In this document: piece by piece, positions 17,768 through 27,505 of the stretch
Numbering within the stretch: the first letter of the stretch is position 1
Layout of the letters: each line of letters opens with the position of its first letter
Assembly (NCBI GenBank): GCA_030424715.1
Contig: JAUHWH010000001.1
Location: forward strand, 248,001 to 312,000
Origin: Bdellovibrionia bacterium
GTDB taxonomy: Bacteria; Bdellovibrionota; Bdellovibrionia; Bdellovibrionales; JAGQZY01
Direction of reading: 5' to 3'
DNA length: 64,000 nucleotides
Position numbers and translations under genes: made by a program
Notes under the pieces: model-generated
Database searches by the model: none
The model's input: the letters and a program-made list of their open reading frames with translations, nothing else
What the model was told of the DNA's origin: nothing

Positions 17768-20356
17768 CTATTGGGCGATGGTGTGCTTGAACCGCAATGG
17801 TTTGGCGTTTTTGAAATCTACGAAAAACTGATCAGCCACTCTGGGATCTTCTTCGAGCGGCGCACAGTAGCCGTACAGTTGAAACGGCGTTTTAAGACCT
17901 CGAAAGGGTTTGTACCAGACGCCTGGCAAGGGTTTTGGGTCTTCACCCTTGATCTTTCTCAACTTCTCTTGCTTGCGACGGTCACGTAAAAAATTAAGCA
18001 TAAAAGCCGATTGCGTCTCGAAAGCCTCTAAACCTAAGCCGCAGACTAGATCTTTCTTCTCATCTCTTTGCACCCACTCGAGCCCATACCCGGTCCAGGA
18101 GACCTGTTCAGCCCCCTTATATAAGCCCGTTTGTAAACGAAGGCTTTCCACTTTCTGAGCATTGGGTATTTCAAACTGAAGGGGAAACAACGACAAGGAT
18201 CCCTTAATAACATCTCCGCTAGTCTGTAGACTCACGCCGTTCATGGAGGGGAGGTTCGCGGCTTTATCTGCGCTCAAGAACTCGAGCAGAGCCTGTTTCT
18301 CCCAGAAATAAGGATTGATGATCAAGTGAGACACAATGAAGTTGCGAAAGTTATCTTCGATAATTTTTAACAAATGATCATTGTAAACGTTAAAAACGCG
18401 ACCGATACAAAACGTACCTTCGGGCATCTCTGTGCAATAAGTCAGTATGTTGGTCACTTCAAATACTGTAACCCATTCCCTCTGCCAGGTGCGCCCGAGA
18501 CGATCCTTCACCGAATCCGACCGGATGTCTTCGGTCTTAAGATCGAGATTTTGAATGGTGAAGTCTTTCATGGCTGCAGGGCGAACAAATCGTGAAACCG
18601 AATTCGCCAAAATTCCTTGTTTGCCAATAAAGTTTTTCATGAACAATTTGAGGCCGAAAAACCCTGGGTTTCTCAAGTCATTGTCACCATAGACGATCAA
18701 CTGCGAATAAGGCGCCCCGTAAGACAGGTTTTGTAAACGTTCTTTGTTACCCGAATCATTCTTCGGCTGATAAAACACATCCGAGACCAAAAGATCGACC
18801 TTGTCAGGCGTGTTTTCAATATTGTAGCCATAGGCTTGAAAATCGAACTTTTTCTCTTTTTTCAATTGCTCCTTATACTTAATAAAATCCGCTTTCGAAG
18901 GAGTGTCGATCAGCCCTGCCAGTTGTGGATAATAGCGGTCATTTATTTTTTGGAATACGCTTTGGGAAAGATCAAACTGAGACGGCAGGATCGCGGGAGT
19001 CTCGTCGCTGGTGTAGGACTTCCAATCGAGAACAACTTCGTTTTTCTGTCGCAATAGGTTTTGAACCGAGAAGAAGGTCTCTAGCACTTTTGCGTTTAAC
19101 GGATTGAGGATCAATTCATCGACTTTTGCAAAATCCATCGGCACAGTCACGTCAATTTTTATTTCCGTAAAAGCTCGAGCGGCCTCGGGGTATTCGTCAA
19201 ACTGCGGCAAATAGGGCAATGACAAAGACTGCAGCATAAGAGCGGGTTTGAAGTTTAAGACTCGCTTCATAGCAAGCTCTATCGTCTGAGGCTCAGATCC
19301 CCCAACATATTTCTCATAGGCTAATTTTAAATCTTTTGACGGAGTCCCTAAATTGAAGTTTTCAGAATTGGTGGCCGCGAAAACCAGGGCCACGATGTCA
19401 CCGTTTTCATCCAACAAAGGGCCACCACTGTTGCCGGGGCTGGTTCCAGCACTGTACCGCAAAAATTTTACGTCCGGTTCATCAAGGTCAGACGACTCAC
19501 TGGATATAATGCCATCTCGGATGGCGATGCCCTCGCCGTGCACGTTACCTACTGTGTATACCTTTTGCTCGATCTCGTAGTTTTCCGCAAAATCCAGGTG
19601 CCCATAGTCTTCCATCCCTTGGGTTTCTAGAAAAAGAAAGTCGCGTTTGACGTCGAAGCCCAAAACTTTTTTTATCTGGTGCTGTTCGCCGTCCGCCGTT
19701 TTTAAGTAGAAATCGTTATTGATATCGATAACCATACGACCCATCAGACAGTGGGCTGCGGTCAAAACCACGTTGGGTCCCACCAGAAAGCCCGTACAGA
19801 AGCCACTGGACTCTTTGAAATCACTATCTTGCAGTTTTGCGTACTTTTTGATCTCGGCGATGGCTTCGTCATCTCGATTGGTTTCGAACTCCACGATTTT
19901 ATCGCGCACCCGACTGATGAGTTTCGATTGTTGTACAGACTCTGGCTCTTGCCTAATGGCCATATAACCAAAAAGACTGACCGCCATAAGAAGCGCCACC
20001 ACAGCTCCGACCATCAAGACTCTTTGTTTAACCTTGGCTTTGTGCTCACCATGCACCACCGAGTAAAAATCCAGTTTCGTTTTACCACTCTCGACATAGG
20101 CGGCCGTCGCAAAGCCAATCTGGTCGCTGATATAAAATATTTCACGATTGTTAATCACATGGGTGCGACTGGCTTCAGCATTTTCATAGGTCCACTGTCC
20201 TTCATTAAAAAAGAGCTTGCCGTGTTCCGGGTCCAAAGAAAAATGCTGCACCACAATATTGTTGCTGCTGGAGCGGCCGAGGGTGTACTCCCCGGGCTCC
20301 AAGTCTAAGGTTTCAACAACCATATCAAGATGAATTATCGCCAATTTTAAATTCAT
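17768..20356 (-). CDS. FHA domain-transmembrane-trypsin-like serine protease
   Basis: With the ATG at 20356 (GGAG 9 bases upstream; a longer frame from 20395 has a weaker site) the protein has 862 residues. Residues 1-100 form an FHA domain, a phosphothreonine reader (LGR at 26-28, LDPEH at 41-45). One membrane helix spans about 112-132. Residues 180-350 form a chymotrypsin-like protease with the triad His202 (LTAAHC), Asp239 (KRDFLF) and Ser310 (SPGNSGGP). Residues 360-862 are a large region of unknown family. The topology puts the FHA domain inside and the protease outside the inner membrane, hinting at phospho-signal control of a periplasmic protease. Single gene, divergent from the MOSC gene. 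Confidence 0.85.
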   Translation of the reverse strand: MNLKLAIIHLDMVVETLDLEPGEYTLGRSSSNNIVVQHFSLDPEHGKLFFNEGQWTYENAEASRTHVINNREIFYISDQIGFATAAYVESGKTKLDFYSVVHGEHKAKVKQRVLMVGAVVALLMAVSLFGYMAIRQEPESVQQSKLISRVRDKIVEFETNRDDEAIAEIKKYAKLQDSDFKESSGFCTGFLVGPNVVLTAAHCLMGRMVIDINNDFYLKTADGEQHQIKKVLGFDVKRDFLFLETQGMEDYGHLDFAENYEIEQKVYTVGNVHGEGIAIRDGIISSESSDLDEPDVKFLRYSAGTSPGNSGGPLLDENGDIVALVFAATNSENFNLGTPSKDLKLAYEKYVGGSEPQTIELAMKRVLNFKPALMLQSLSLPYLPQFDEYPEAARAFTEIKIDVTVPMDFAKVDELILNPLNAKVLETFFSVQNLLRQKNEVVLDWKSYTSDETPAILPSQFDLSQSVFQKINDRYYPQLAGLIDTPSKADFIKYKEQLKKEKKFDFQAYGYNIENTPDKVDLLVSDVFYQPKNDSGNKERLQNLSYGAPYSQLIVYGDNDLRNPGFFGLKLFMKNFIGKQGILANSVSRFVRPAAMKDFTIQNLDLKTEDIRSDSVKDRLGRTWQREWVTVFEVTNILTYCTEMPEGTFCIGRVFNVYNDHLLKIIEDNFRNFIVSHLIINPYFWEKQALLEFLSADKAANLPSMNGVSLQTSGDVIKGSLSLFPLQFEIPNAQKVESLRLQTGLYKGAEQVSWTGYGLEWVQRDEKKDLVCGLGLEAFETQSAFMLNFLRDRRKQEKLRKIKGEDPKPLPGVWYKPFRGLKTPFQLYGYCAPLEEDPRVADQFFVDFKNAKPLRFKHTIAQ

Positions 20357-20468
20357 AGAATCTATCTCCGCCTTCACCCAATAAACACTCAACATAGTAC
20401 TGATATGTCCAAGAGGAGTAAAGGGCTCAACTTGACGTGCCCACAGAAAAAGAGCTAATCAATCAGGC

Positions 20469-21266
20469 ATGAGCCAACCCATCGTAAAAAGCCTGACGGT
20501 CTACCCTCTCAAGTCGGCGGCCGGTATAGCCATAAATGAAATGCCTATTGTGTCGTCGGGCCCACAACACGATCGAGAGTGGATGGTTGTAGATGGCAAT
20601 AACAATTTTGTTTCCCAACGAACTCACCCAAAGATGGGACAGATTCAGACACAACTCACGAAAGACCATCTCATTCTCAATGTTCCCGGAATGTCGGCTC
20701 TTAAGATTCCGAAAATTCATGGCAACCCAGAAACGGAAACTGTGAAGATCTTTGGAAAGGAAACTTTGGCAAATACGGTGGGAGAGACTTTTGACCAATG
20801 GTTAAGTGACTACCTTGGAGCCAAAGTGCGCTTGGTGCGGTCACCAAGCAAGCCCAGTCGAGAGACGTCAGGGAACCATGGTCCCAAAACTGAAGTGTTG
20901 TTTCCAGACGGCTATCCCTTTTTGTTGACCAATGACGCCACCCTGACTGAGCTCAATAAAAAACTTGCTAAAACGATTCTGATGAACCGCTTTCGACCCA
21001 ATATTGTAATAGAGGGAGCGCCGGCAGACGCAGAAGACTCTTGGTCTTCTTTTATGATCAACGGCGTGCCTTTTCTGTCGGTGAAAGCCTGCAGTCGGTG
21101 TTCCATTATCAATTTAGATCAAGAGACCGGGACTAAAAATTCTGATGTTACAAAAACTCTGAAAACTTATCGAACAAAAGACGGACATGTTGTTTTCGGA
21201 AGGAACCTCTCTCATCAGGCCGAGGGAGTGATTCGCGTCGGCGACCCGCTTGATTCAATTCAATAA
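20469..21266 (+). CDS. MOSC domain protein (YcbX-like)
   Basis: A 265-residue cytoplasmic protein with an N-terminal beta-barrel MOSC_N part (VYPLKSAAGI, DREWMVVD) and a C-terminal MOSC domain. The latter has NRFRPNIVIEG and the conserved VKACSRCSIINLD cysteine motif that binds molybdenum cofactor. YcbX detoxifies N-hydroxylated bases, so this is the likely role. The usual C-terminal ferredoxin domain of E. coli YcbX is absent, as in many short homologues. Its 3' end overlaps the convergent menE gene by 12 bases. Confidence 0.88.
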   Translation: MSQPIVKSLTVYPLKSAAGIAINEMPIVSSGPQHDREWMVVDGNNNFVSQRTHPKMGQIQTQLTKDHLILNVPGMSALKIPKIHGNPETETVKIFGKETLANTVGETFDQWLSDYLGAKVRLVRSPSKPSRETSGNHGPKTEVLFPDGYPFLLTNDATLTELNKKLAKTILMNRFRPNIVIEGAPADAEDSWSSFMINGVPFLSVKACSRCSIINLDQETGTKNSDVTKTLKTYRTKDGHVVFGRNLSHQAEGVIRVGDPLDSIQ

Positions 21267-22358
21267 ATCGAGCTGCTTTTTTAGTTGGCTTCGATCAATC
21301 TTACCCAACTCCGTTCTCGGTAGCTGAGTTATTTTATATATTTTATGAAAGCGCTCATAGGGAAGAACCTGTTGATTAAGATCGTCGAAAAGAACTTGCG
21401 CCTCCCCCTCAACAATCAGGTGAAGCTCAAAGCCCCGTCGCTGGTTTGCCACCGCAATAATCTCGAAAGGCTGGCTGATGAAGCCACCGATTTTGGTTTT
21501 CAATTCATTCAAGTTGACGGTTTCCCCAAGAATTTTCACAAGCTCGGTTTCTCGACCTCGCACCTTTAAATGACTCCCATCAAGCTCAATACGATCATCA
21601 AGTAAAAAAGGGTTGGGCCGCGGCTCCCAGCGGGCCTCCGATTGATCATTAACCCATAGAAATCCAGTATACAGAGCCGAAGAATCAATCGCGTGGCGCT
21701 CACCATGCTGCTCAAATCGTACATGAGGCAAAATTTTTGCTTTAGGATATTCGAGGACCTGTAAAGAAGCGAGCGTTGCGCTGGCGACCAAGGCTGACGT
21801 TTCAGTCATGCCGTAACTCGGAAGCAAGGGCCAGTCCAGTTGGCGCGCCTTTCTATACAGCTCCTGATCCAAGGCCCCGCCCCCAACAAGCACAAAGCGT
21901 AGGCTCGCCGGCGCTTGCGCCTCTGCCTGGATCAAATCGTATATCTGGGTTGGCACCAACGAGGTGATGGTGACCTTGCTTCGCTGTGCTGTCTTTAAAA
22001 ACTCCGAAACATTCCAGTGCTCCAAATTCACATAACCGGCGCCCGATAAAAAGCAACGAGCCTCGATAGCCAGTCCTCCGATATGGAACCTCGGCAAGGG
22101 GCTGAGCCAAGAGTCATGCCCATCCACCTGAAAGAATTTATTGACCGCTGCCGCCCCACTGAGAATAGCCGACTTCGACAAAGCAACCAATTTAGAGCCT
22201 CGAGCGCTCGATTCTGTCCCAGAGCTCTTCAACCAAACAGTCCCCGGTAAGGGATGATCATTCACTGCCCTCTGTAACTGCCGCCGGTCTTCTTTAGGCA
22301 GCCGGGGGTTGAGAAGCAACAGAGATTCTTCGCTCTCCCAGAAAACGTCTTGCTTCAT
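21255..22358 (-). CDS. menE: O-succinylbenzoate-CoA ligase (MenE-like)
   Basis: Activates o-succinylbenzoate with CoA and ATP in menaquinone synthesis. The ATG at 22358 overlaps the menC stop as ATGA, so that start (367 residues) is preferred to the longer frame. The acyl-CoA synthetase motifs are WLKSSGTES (P-loop-like, 3-9 region of the core), LPSYGMTETSALVA, a later LLDDRIELDG, KVRGRETELVKILGETV, and a C-terminal LPRTELGKIDR lysine motif. The protein is shorter than the usual 450-500 residues, mainly at the N-terminus. It is last in the men operon. Confidence 0.85.
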   Translation of the reverse strand: MKQDVFWESEESLLLLNPRLPKEDRRQLQRAVNDHPLPGTVWLKSSGTESSARGSKLVALSKSAILSGAAAVNKFFQVDGHDSWLSPLPRFHIGGLAIEARCFLSGAGYVNLEHWNVSEFLKTAQRSKVTITSLVPTQIYDLIQAEAQAPASLRFVLVGGGALDQELYRKARQLDWPLLPSYGMTETSALVASATLASLQVLEYPKAKILPHVRFEQHGERHAIDSSALYTGFLWVNDQSEARWEPRPNPFLLDDRIELDGSHLKVRGRETELVKILGETVNLNELKTKIGGFISQPFEIIAVANQRRGFELHLIVEGEAQVLFDDLNQQVLPYERFHKIYKITQLPRTELGKIDRSQLKKQLDLLN

Positions 22359-23263
22359 AGAACGCTCACCCAAGGTTGCTTTTCCAGCAGAGAGCCAAAC
22401 CCGACACCCACCTCTCCCGACAGTTGAAGATTGGGACCTTGGCACAACAGGCCTCCATGAAAAGGCGTTTCCTGATACACATTGAGTGACATCAATCCGT
22501 AATCCACCGAAGGCTCTCCGTATCCCGCTGCTGCGACCAAAGCGTGGGCAATTCCCACCGGATGGTCAAGGTAAGAAGTAAACACAAGAGGGTGATCGTC
22601 TTCGGGGATTTTTTGCTTCGCTGGCTTGATGATGCGAAAATCGTAGCTCACTTCATCGGTCTCTACAGTCGGTTGATCATAAGCCCAAGGCCACCGAACA
22701 TCCTGGTCGGACGAGTGCCAAAGCGAGGCCTCGGAGAAGGGGTCTTCCACAAAGTCCACTCGTTCGCGAGCGTCACTGATTTCTTTAAAAAAAAGAACCG
22801 TGCCCCTGCCGTTGCAGTCCAGTCGTAACCGAGCATCAACGGGCATTTTAGAACAAAAATTGAGGATAAAAGGGATTTCAAGATCAGTGTCCCGCATGAC
22901 TTTTAACTTAAAGGTCCGAAAACCTTGTTGGTAGGCCATAAGTGCATCCTCTAGTGAGGCTTCACCCAGGGACCGGATTAAAAAATGATTGGGTAGTGAA
23001 ACACCTTTTGCCAATGGCGCTTTTTGTTCTCGCGCCCGTCCGTCAAGTTCTGCCATACTCAGGCTGCGCTCTAAGAGAGGGATGCCTTGGGGGTGCTGCA
23101 ACTGCTGCGGGACCTTCTCAAAGTTCGGATCGCCGAATTCTGGCCACGGAAAAATATCGGCATAGCCACTTTCAAACTCGGAGGTTTGCAGCTTCAAGAG
23201 GTAGCCGCGCCTGGAGCCCCCCGCCTTGAATTGCAACTGGTAATCGGAGAGCCAAATTTTCAT
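22355..23263 (-). CDS. menC: o-Succinylbenzoate synthase
   Basis: An enolase-superfamily enzyme that dehydrates SHCHC to o-succinylbenzoate. The 302-residue protein shows FKLKV (K-x-K catalytic lysine), LDCNG and DFVEDPF (metal-binding Asp and Glu), and IIKPAK (second-half Lys). These match the MenC arrangement. It overlaps menA and menE by 4 bases each, consistent with translational coupling. It is divergent from typical MenC in the C-terminal third. Confidence 0.88.
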   Translation of the reverse strand: MKIWLSDYQLQFKAGGSRRGYLLKLQTSEFESGYADIFPWPEFGDPNFEKVPQQLQHPQGIPLLERSLSMAELDGRAREQKAPLAKGVSLPNHFLIRSLGEASLEDALMAYQQGFRTFKLKVMRDTDLEIPFILNFCSKMPVDARLRLDCNGRGTVLFFKEISDARERVDFVEDPFSEASLWHSSDQDVRWPWAYDQPTVETDEVSYDFRIIKPAKQKIPEDDHPLVFTSYLDHPVGIAHALVAAAGYGEPSVDYGLMSLNVYQETPFHGGLLCQGPNLQLSGEVGVGFGSLLEKQPWVSVL

Positions 23264-24153
23264 CCCATCACCAGACCGATGGAAAATAAGATGGAAAATA
23301 GCAATTGATGGAGAGCGGCCAATCCCAGTGCTTTGTTCAAATGCTTTTTATCCTCAATGGCAAAAACAAAGCCCACGAGAAACACAGCCAAAGGCGAGAT
23401 CGCAAATGAGATCAACACGTACAGTTTTTCCAAAGCCACCAAATAGTAAAAGTTCAAGGCGTAGGTCAGAAGACACAACAATGCGATTTCTATTTTCACA
23501 AAACCATCGCCAAACCGAACCGCTAAGGTGCGCTTATGGACTAAAACGTCAGTTTCGCTATCTCGCAAATTGTTGATGGCAATTAAAACCGTCGATAAAA
23601 AACCAATCTGTAAACCGGCAACCACCATCGCACCATTCACATGCAGGGCGTGGAGATAAGCCGTGCCCGCGACAGCAAACAGACCAAAAAAGAGAACCAC
23701 GAACAAATCACCCAACCCCAAGTAGGCCAGCGGAAAAGGCCCCCCCGTGTACCCGTAGGCGAGAAAAAGGGAGAGTAAACCCAGTATGACAATCGGTGCG
23801 CCACCTCTCAAAACCAGCGGCATCCCGAACACACAAGCCAGCCCAAGAAAAGCAAAACCAATAAACCAAACCTGCTTTTCTGACAGCAATCCTGTTTGTG
23901 TGACTCTCTGGGGTCCGATGCGTTTTTCACAGTCGGCGCCTGTTTTAAAATCTATGGCGTCATTAAATAAGTTGGTCGCAATTTGAATACAGAAAGCACC
24001 CAGCAGTGCATACAGGCTCACCCACCAGTCGAAAAATAAATTGAGAGAAAGACAAAGAGCCGTCGCCACCATCACCGGAACCAGCGCCGCCGTGAGCGTC
24101 TTCAGGCGAAAGGCTAGTAACCATGGATAAAGTTTACGCCAAATTGCCAACAC
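23260..24153 (-). CDS. menA: 1,4-dihydroxy-2-naphthoate prenyltransferase
   Basis: An integral membrane UbiA-family enzyme that attaches the polyprenyl chain to dihydroxynaphthoate, giving demethylmenaquinone. NLFNDAIDFKTGAD contains the Asp-rich Mg-prenyl diphosphate site, followed by IGPQRVTQTGLLS. About eight hydrophobic helices follow, with a second Asp-rich loop (NNLRDSETD). The frame extends to a TTG at 24192 without a ribosome site. GTG at 24153, with GGAG just upstream, is preferred (297 residues), giving a 20-base overlap with menH. Confidence 0.92.
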   Translation of the reverse strand: MLAIWRKLYPWLLAFRLKTLTAALVPVMVATALCLSLNLFFDWWVSLYALLGAFCIQIATNLFNDAIDFKTGADCEKRIGPQRVTQTGLLSEKQVWFIGFAFLGLACVFGMPLVLRGGAPIVILGLLSLFLAYGYTGGPFPLAYLGLGDLFVVLFFGLFAVAGTAYLHALHVNGAMVVAGLQIGFLSTVLIAINNLRDSETDVLVHKRTLAVRFGDGFVKIEIALLCLLTYALNFYYLVALEKLYVLISFAISPLAVFLVGFVFAIEDKKHLNKALGLAALHQLLFSILFSIGLVMG

Positions 24154-24853
24154 TATCTCCAATCCATTTTGCCACAAAAGTCGGTTGGTCAAAAATCACG
24201 CCATGACCGGCATTTGCGATCTTTGTCGCGTGCCCCGCGGGTAACCAATTTTTTATCTTACCGAACCATTCACTATACTTTTCATCGTCATTACCGCAAG
24301 CCCAAAAAACTTTGCTACCATTTTCTTTAAAAAAGGTATCCCGTTGACCCTGTTTTGCTACTGACCAATCTCGTAGCATTTGCACTTTCTGCTGCAAAAC
24401 TTTCTTTGAGAGATTTCTGGTCGGTCGCACCCGGTCGTTCTGAAACAACGGAAGATTGTTCCAGTGCTGAAGCCATTGCTCGACACTTTGGGCTTCCGCT
24501 TTGCGAGCCAATTGCTCCTCCCACTGAAGTCGCTGCTCAACACTTTCAGTAAGTCCGGGTTGAGCGCTGAGCAACAAAAAACCATGGTATCGAGCTGGAT
24601 CTAAATGCATCAACAGCCTTCCTCCCATGGAGTAACCGACCATTACTTTTTTAACATTGGAATCCGAAACCGACGCCGTATGCTTCTGAGCCCAATCCTT
24701 CATACCACGCTCCCCTTGCAGGTCTTGATAATCGGAAAAAAGATCGTGAACGACCACCCGAAGCGGATCTGGAATTTCAAGGCCCTCAATTATGGGTGCC
24801 CAGTCGCTGGGGTTTCCTAAAAATCCGTGGAAAAAGTGCAGCTCTATGACCAT
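24134..24853 (-). CDS. menH: SHCHC synthase-like alpha/beta hydrolase (MenH)
   Basis: Probably eliminates pyruvate from SEPHCHC in menaquinone synthesis. The alpha/beta hydrolase signature has HGFLGNPSDW (oxyanion side), the nucleophile elbow GYSMGGR with Ser, and the C-terminal ANAGHGVIFDQP with the catalytic His. The start is taken at the ATG at 24853 (239 residues), which overlaps the menD stop by 10 bases. Position between menD and menA supports the assignment over a generic hydrolase. Confidence 0.85.
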   Translation of the reverse strand: MVIELHFFHGFLGNPSDWAPIIEGLEIPDPLRVVVHDLFSDYQDLQGERGMKDWAQKHTASVSDSNVKKVMVGYSMGGRLLMHLDPARYHGFLLLSAQPGLTESVEQRLQWEEQLARKAEAQSVEQWLQHWNNLPLFQNDRVRPTRNLSKKVLQQKVQMLRDWSVAKQGQRDTFFKENGSKVFWACGNDDEKYSEWFGKIKNWLPAGHATKIANAGHGVIFDQPTFVAKWIGDSVGNLA

Positions 24854-26376
24854 ATTCGATCGTAGCCTTCCCAAAAAAGTCGCGACTGCTCTTGGTCGGG
24901 ACACAATTCAATCAAATTCAATCCGGGCTTGGGAGTCTCTAGAAGACCTTCCGAAAGCCGAGAGTAATTCCACCCCCACATTTTCGCAAAGGCGGAGAAA
25001 TCAAGGGAGTGATTGTTCTGGAAAAGCTTTTCTTGAAAAATTCTAGAAAATATCTGCCCGCCTTCATTGTTGATCACGACAAGATGAATCGACATGTGTT
25101 GATCTTTTAAATAAGGCGTCACCCACAGACCATTAAAGTCGTAGAGCGTGGTCAAATCACCCAACACAATCCACTGCGTGCCACCAGTATGGGCGCCCCC
25201 GAGGGCCGATGATATCTGACCATCAATGCCGTTAGCACCACGATTCGCCGTTATGAACCTCTGGCTGTTATCTAGTAAGTCCCATTCTCGAATGGGTAAG
25301 CTGTTACCCAGATACACCGGATCGCTCTTAGGAATGATTTGGGTCAGCTGTTGAACAAACGCCGCCTCTGACTTGGGAAACTGAGACAACAGCGATTCAA
25401 TCTTTTGTTGGACCTGCTCCCCACGCCGCTGCCAGGCCCGCCATGGCCAAGGCTCAAGCTGCAAGGTGTTTTCATCAATGTCGGTCAGGTGTTGTTGATA
25501 ATGAGTGCCATGGCTCAATCCGCCGTACTCTTTGTCGCTAAAGCTGACCACCGGTAGGCCCATGGATTCGAGATCACGCCAGTAGCGACCAAGGGGAACA
25601 TCGCCAAGCCTTAGAACACTTTTAACCTCGCCACTGGCGAGCATCTCGCTCACTCCTTTTTCGCCGCCTCGAATGATTTTGTCTGAAAGAACTTCTAAGC
25701 TCCTTAAACCTGATGTGGCCTCGGCAAAAATGGGAACATCAAACCCGCGCAGCGCACGGACCACCGCCGCTCTACCCTCAGCCGGCAAGGCCCCAACTAC
25801 AACCAAGGGTGCTTGGAGAGCCGTCGTCATTTTTTTAGGGGTTAGCACCGGCAGGTTTTTAGGAGAGGCATGGGACACCGTAAAGGGCACCATCTCACCA
25901 GCGAGCAATGGCTCGTCAAAGCAAATGTTGATGTGGCTGGGTTTGTTCAGCGAAATTTCTAGAGAGGCCCTTTCGTCAACCTCGATATCCCAAGCTTTTT
26001 CCACATAACCCTGAAATAAAGCACTTTGGTCAATGGTCTGCGGAGCACCAGTGCCTCGCAGTTTTTTGGGGCGATCTGAGGACAACACAACCAGAGGCGT
26101 GTTGGAATAGTGAGCCTCAATGACAGAGCTCAGTAGTTCGGCCACAGCAGTGCCCGATGTGGTGAGCACCGCAACGGGAGCTTTGTCTCGCCGCGCCCGC
26201 CCCAAGGCAAAAAACCCGGCGGATCGTTCATCATAAAAACTTAAGACTTCAAAGGGGGTGGGTTGCGACAAAATTTTGATAAAGGGAGCGTTGCGTGCAC
26301 CCGCGCAGACACAAAGAGTTTTAACGCCTTGATCTAGTAAGGTTTGTAAGATGCCTTGGGCTTTTTCTAAGTTCAT
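24844..26376 (-). CDS. menD: SEPHCHC synthase (2-succinyl-5-enolpyruvyl-6-hydroxy-3-cyclohexene-1-carboxylate synthase)
   Basis: A thiamine-diphosphate enzyme joining 2-oxoglutarate-derived succinyl semialdehyde to isochorismate. The ATG at 26376 overlaps the menF stop (ATGA), giving 510 residues. CAGARNAPF corresponds to the family's G-S-R-x-x-P-L block, DERSAGFFALGRA and TTSGTAVAELL follow, and the ThDP-binding half has NRGANGIDGQISSALG and GDLTTLYDFNGL. The domain order is PYR, central, PP. It is a coherent but divergent MenD. Confidence 0.93.
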   Translation of the reverse strand: MNLEKAQGILQTLLDQGVKTLCVCAGARNAPFIKILSQPTPFEVLSFYDERSAGFFALGRARRDKAPVAVLTTSGTAVAELLSSVIEAHYSNTPLVVLSSDRPKKLRGTGAPQTIDQSALFQGYVEKAWDIEVDERASLEISLNKPSHINICFDEPLLAGEMVPFTVSHASPKNLPVLTPKKMTTALQAPLVVVGALPAEGRAAVVRALRGFDVPIFAEATSGLRSLEVLSDKIIRGGEKGVSEMLASGEVKSVLRLGDVPLGRYWRDLESMGLPVVSFSDKEYGGLSHGTHYQQHLTDIDENTLQLEPWPWRAWQRRGEQVQQKIESLLSQFPKSEAAFVQQLTQIIPKSDPVYLGNSLPIREWDLLDNSQRFITANRGANGIDGQISSALGGAHTGGTQWIVLGDLTTLYDFNGLWVTPYLKDQHMSIHLVVINNEGGQIFSRIFQEKLFQNNHSLDFSAFAKMWGWNYSRLSEGLLETPKPGLNLIELCPDQEQSRLFWEGYDRIWS

Positions 26377-27422
26377 AAAATACCGAATATCCGCTTCACT
26401 GAGTTTCTCTTTAGATTCAGCTCTTGCCACTCCTGATCAAACGAGCTTTCTTTGACGATGCCACAGCCAGAGCCTATTCGGATCTCCCCTTGGTTCCAAC
26501 TGATGTTTCGAATGGCGACCACGACATCGGCTGCCGCTGGGGAGTAAGATATCGCAAACGGAGCACCGAAAGATCCACGGGGTATCAGCTCTTCGAAGGC
26601 TGGCATGTAACGAGAGTTCTCTGACCGAGGATAAGTGCCCAACGCGGGTGTCGGATGCAAGCAGGTCACCAAGTCGCCCAAAGACATTTTAGAGTGGGCG
26701 GTGAACGCAATGGGAGTCAACAGGTGGGCTAAGTGAGGCGTGCTCAATACTTTTGTTGAAGACACTTCCACCGCCCCCTTCAAACTGAGCTGAGCAACGA
26801 TATCCTGAACAACCTTTTGATGCTCGCTGTTCTCTTTGTGATTCTCTAGAAAAGATGTTGGATTCCTCTCAAAATGTTCAAGAGGGGTGGTTCCTGCTAA
26901 CGCCATGGTTTCAAAGGCACGCTCTTGTTTTTGAGAAATAAGAATCTCTGGAGTCAATCCAAGAACACCCTTGTCCGCCTCCCACTGTCCGTACAAAAAA
27001 CCAGATTCATGGCCGAGGGCAGAGAATAAAAAACTTTCAAGGTCGGCAGACTCAACCCTATGAAGACTCTTCTCGAAAACATAGGGCACGACTTTTTCAA
27101 CGGTACCCCTGGCAAAGCCTTGTTGGATTAGGTCAAACTGTGTTTGAAACAAATCACGATCGGGAGACTGCCAAGTCACCCCCACGGGGCCTTTTCGAAA
27201 AAGCGAAGACACCTTTTCTCGACTCGCCTCTACAATCGCAGGGTACTGGAGCCATCGAAAGCTTTCGGTCCCGAAAAAATCCATGGTCGCAATCGCCGGG
27301 CCGAGCGGCCTTGCATTCGAAACTTCTGGGACTCCCCACATCAACCAAACACGGTCCTGTTTTGCAAAAATGGCACCCTGCTTTAAGAAGCTCAACTTGT
27401 CGAAATTTTCCAGGTTTTCCAT
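26373..27422 (-). CDS. menF: Isochorismate synthase
   Basis: Converts chorismate to isochorismate, the first committed menaquinone step. The 349-residue protein has the chorismate-binding fold motifs GLTPEILI, ALAGTTP, HLLTPI, LHPTPALGTYPR, PRGSFGAPFA and the C-terminal RIGSGCGIVKESSFDQEW with the Mg-ligand glutamates. It is shorter than E. coli MenF (431), mainly at the N-terminus. It is the first gene of the men operon, and a divergent promoter region of 83 bases separates it from the DAHP synthase gene. Confidence 0.92.
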   Translation of the reverse strand: MENLENFDKLSFLKQGAIFAKQDRVWLMWGVPEVSNARPLGPAIATMDFFGTESFRWLQYPAIVEASREKVSSLFRKGPVGVTWQSPDRDLFQTQFDLIQQGFARGTVEKVVPYVFEKSLHRVESADLESFLFSALGHESGFLYGQWEADKGVLGLTPEILISQKQERAFETMALAGTTPLEHFERNPTSFLENHKENSEHQKVVQDIVAQLSLKGAVEVSSTKVLSTPHLAHLLTPIAFTAHSKMSLGDLVTCLHPTPALGTYPRSENSRYMPAFEELIPRGSFGAPFAISYSPAAADVVVAIRNISWNQGEIRIGSGCGIVKESSFDQEWQELNLKRNSVKRIFGIL

Positions 27423-27505
27423 GCCAGGTTTATTCCACAGAACCCGGGTTTTGAGTAGGAAGTTAGGCGATTCTTTGGTAATGTTCGGTCGAGTTTAAGG
27501 ATGTT

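Noticed and set aside
19751-20308. 185-residue plus-strand frame opposite the FHA protease
   Set aside because: Antisense of the FHA and linker coding sequence, with no start signal.
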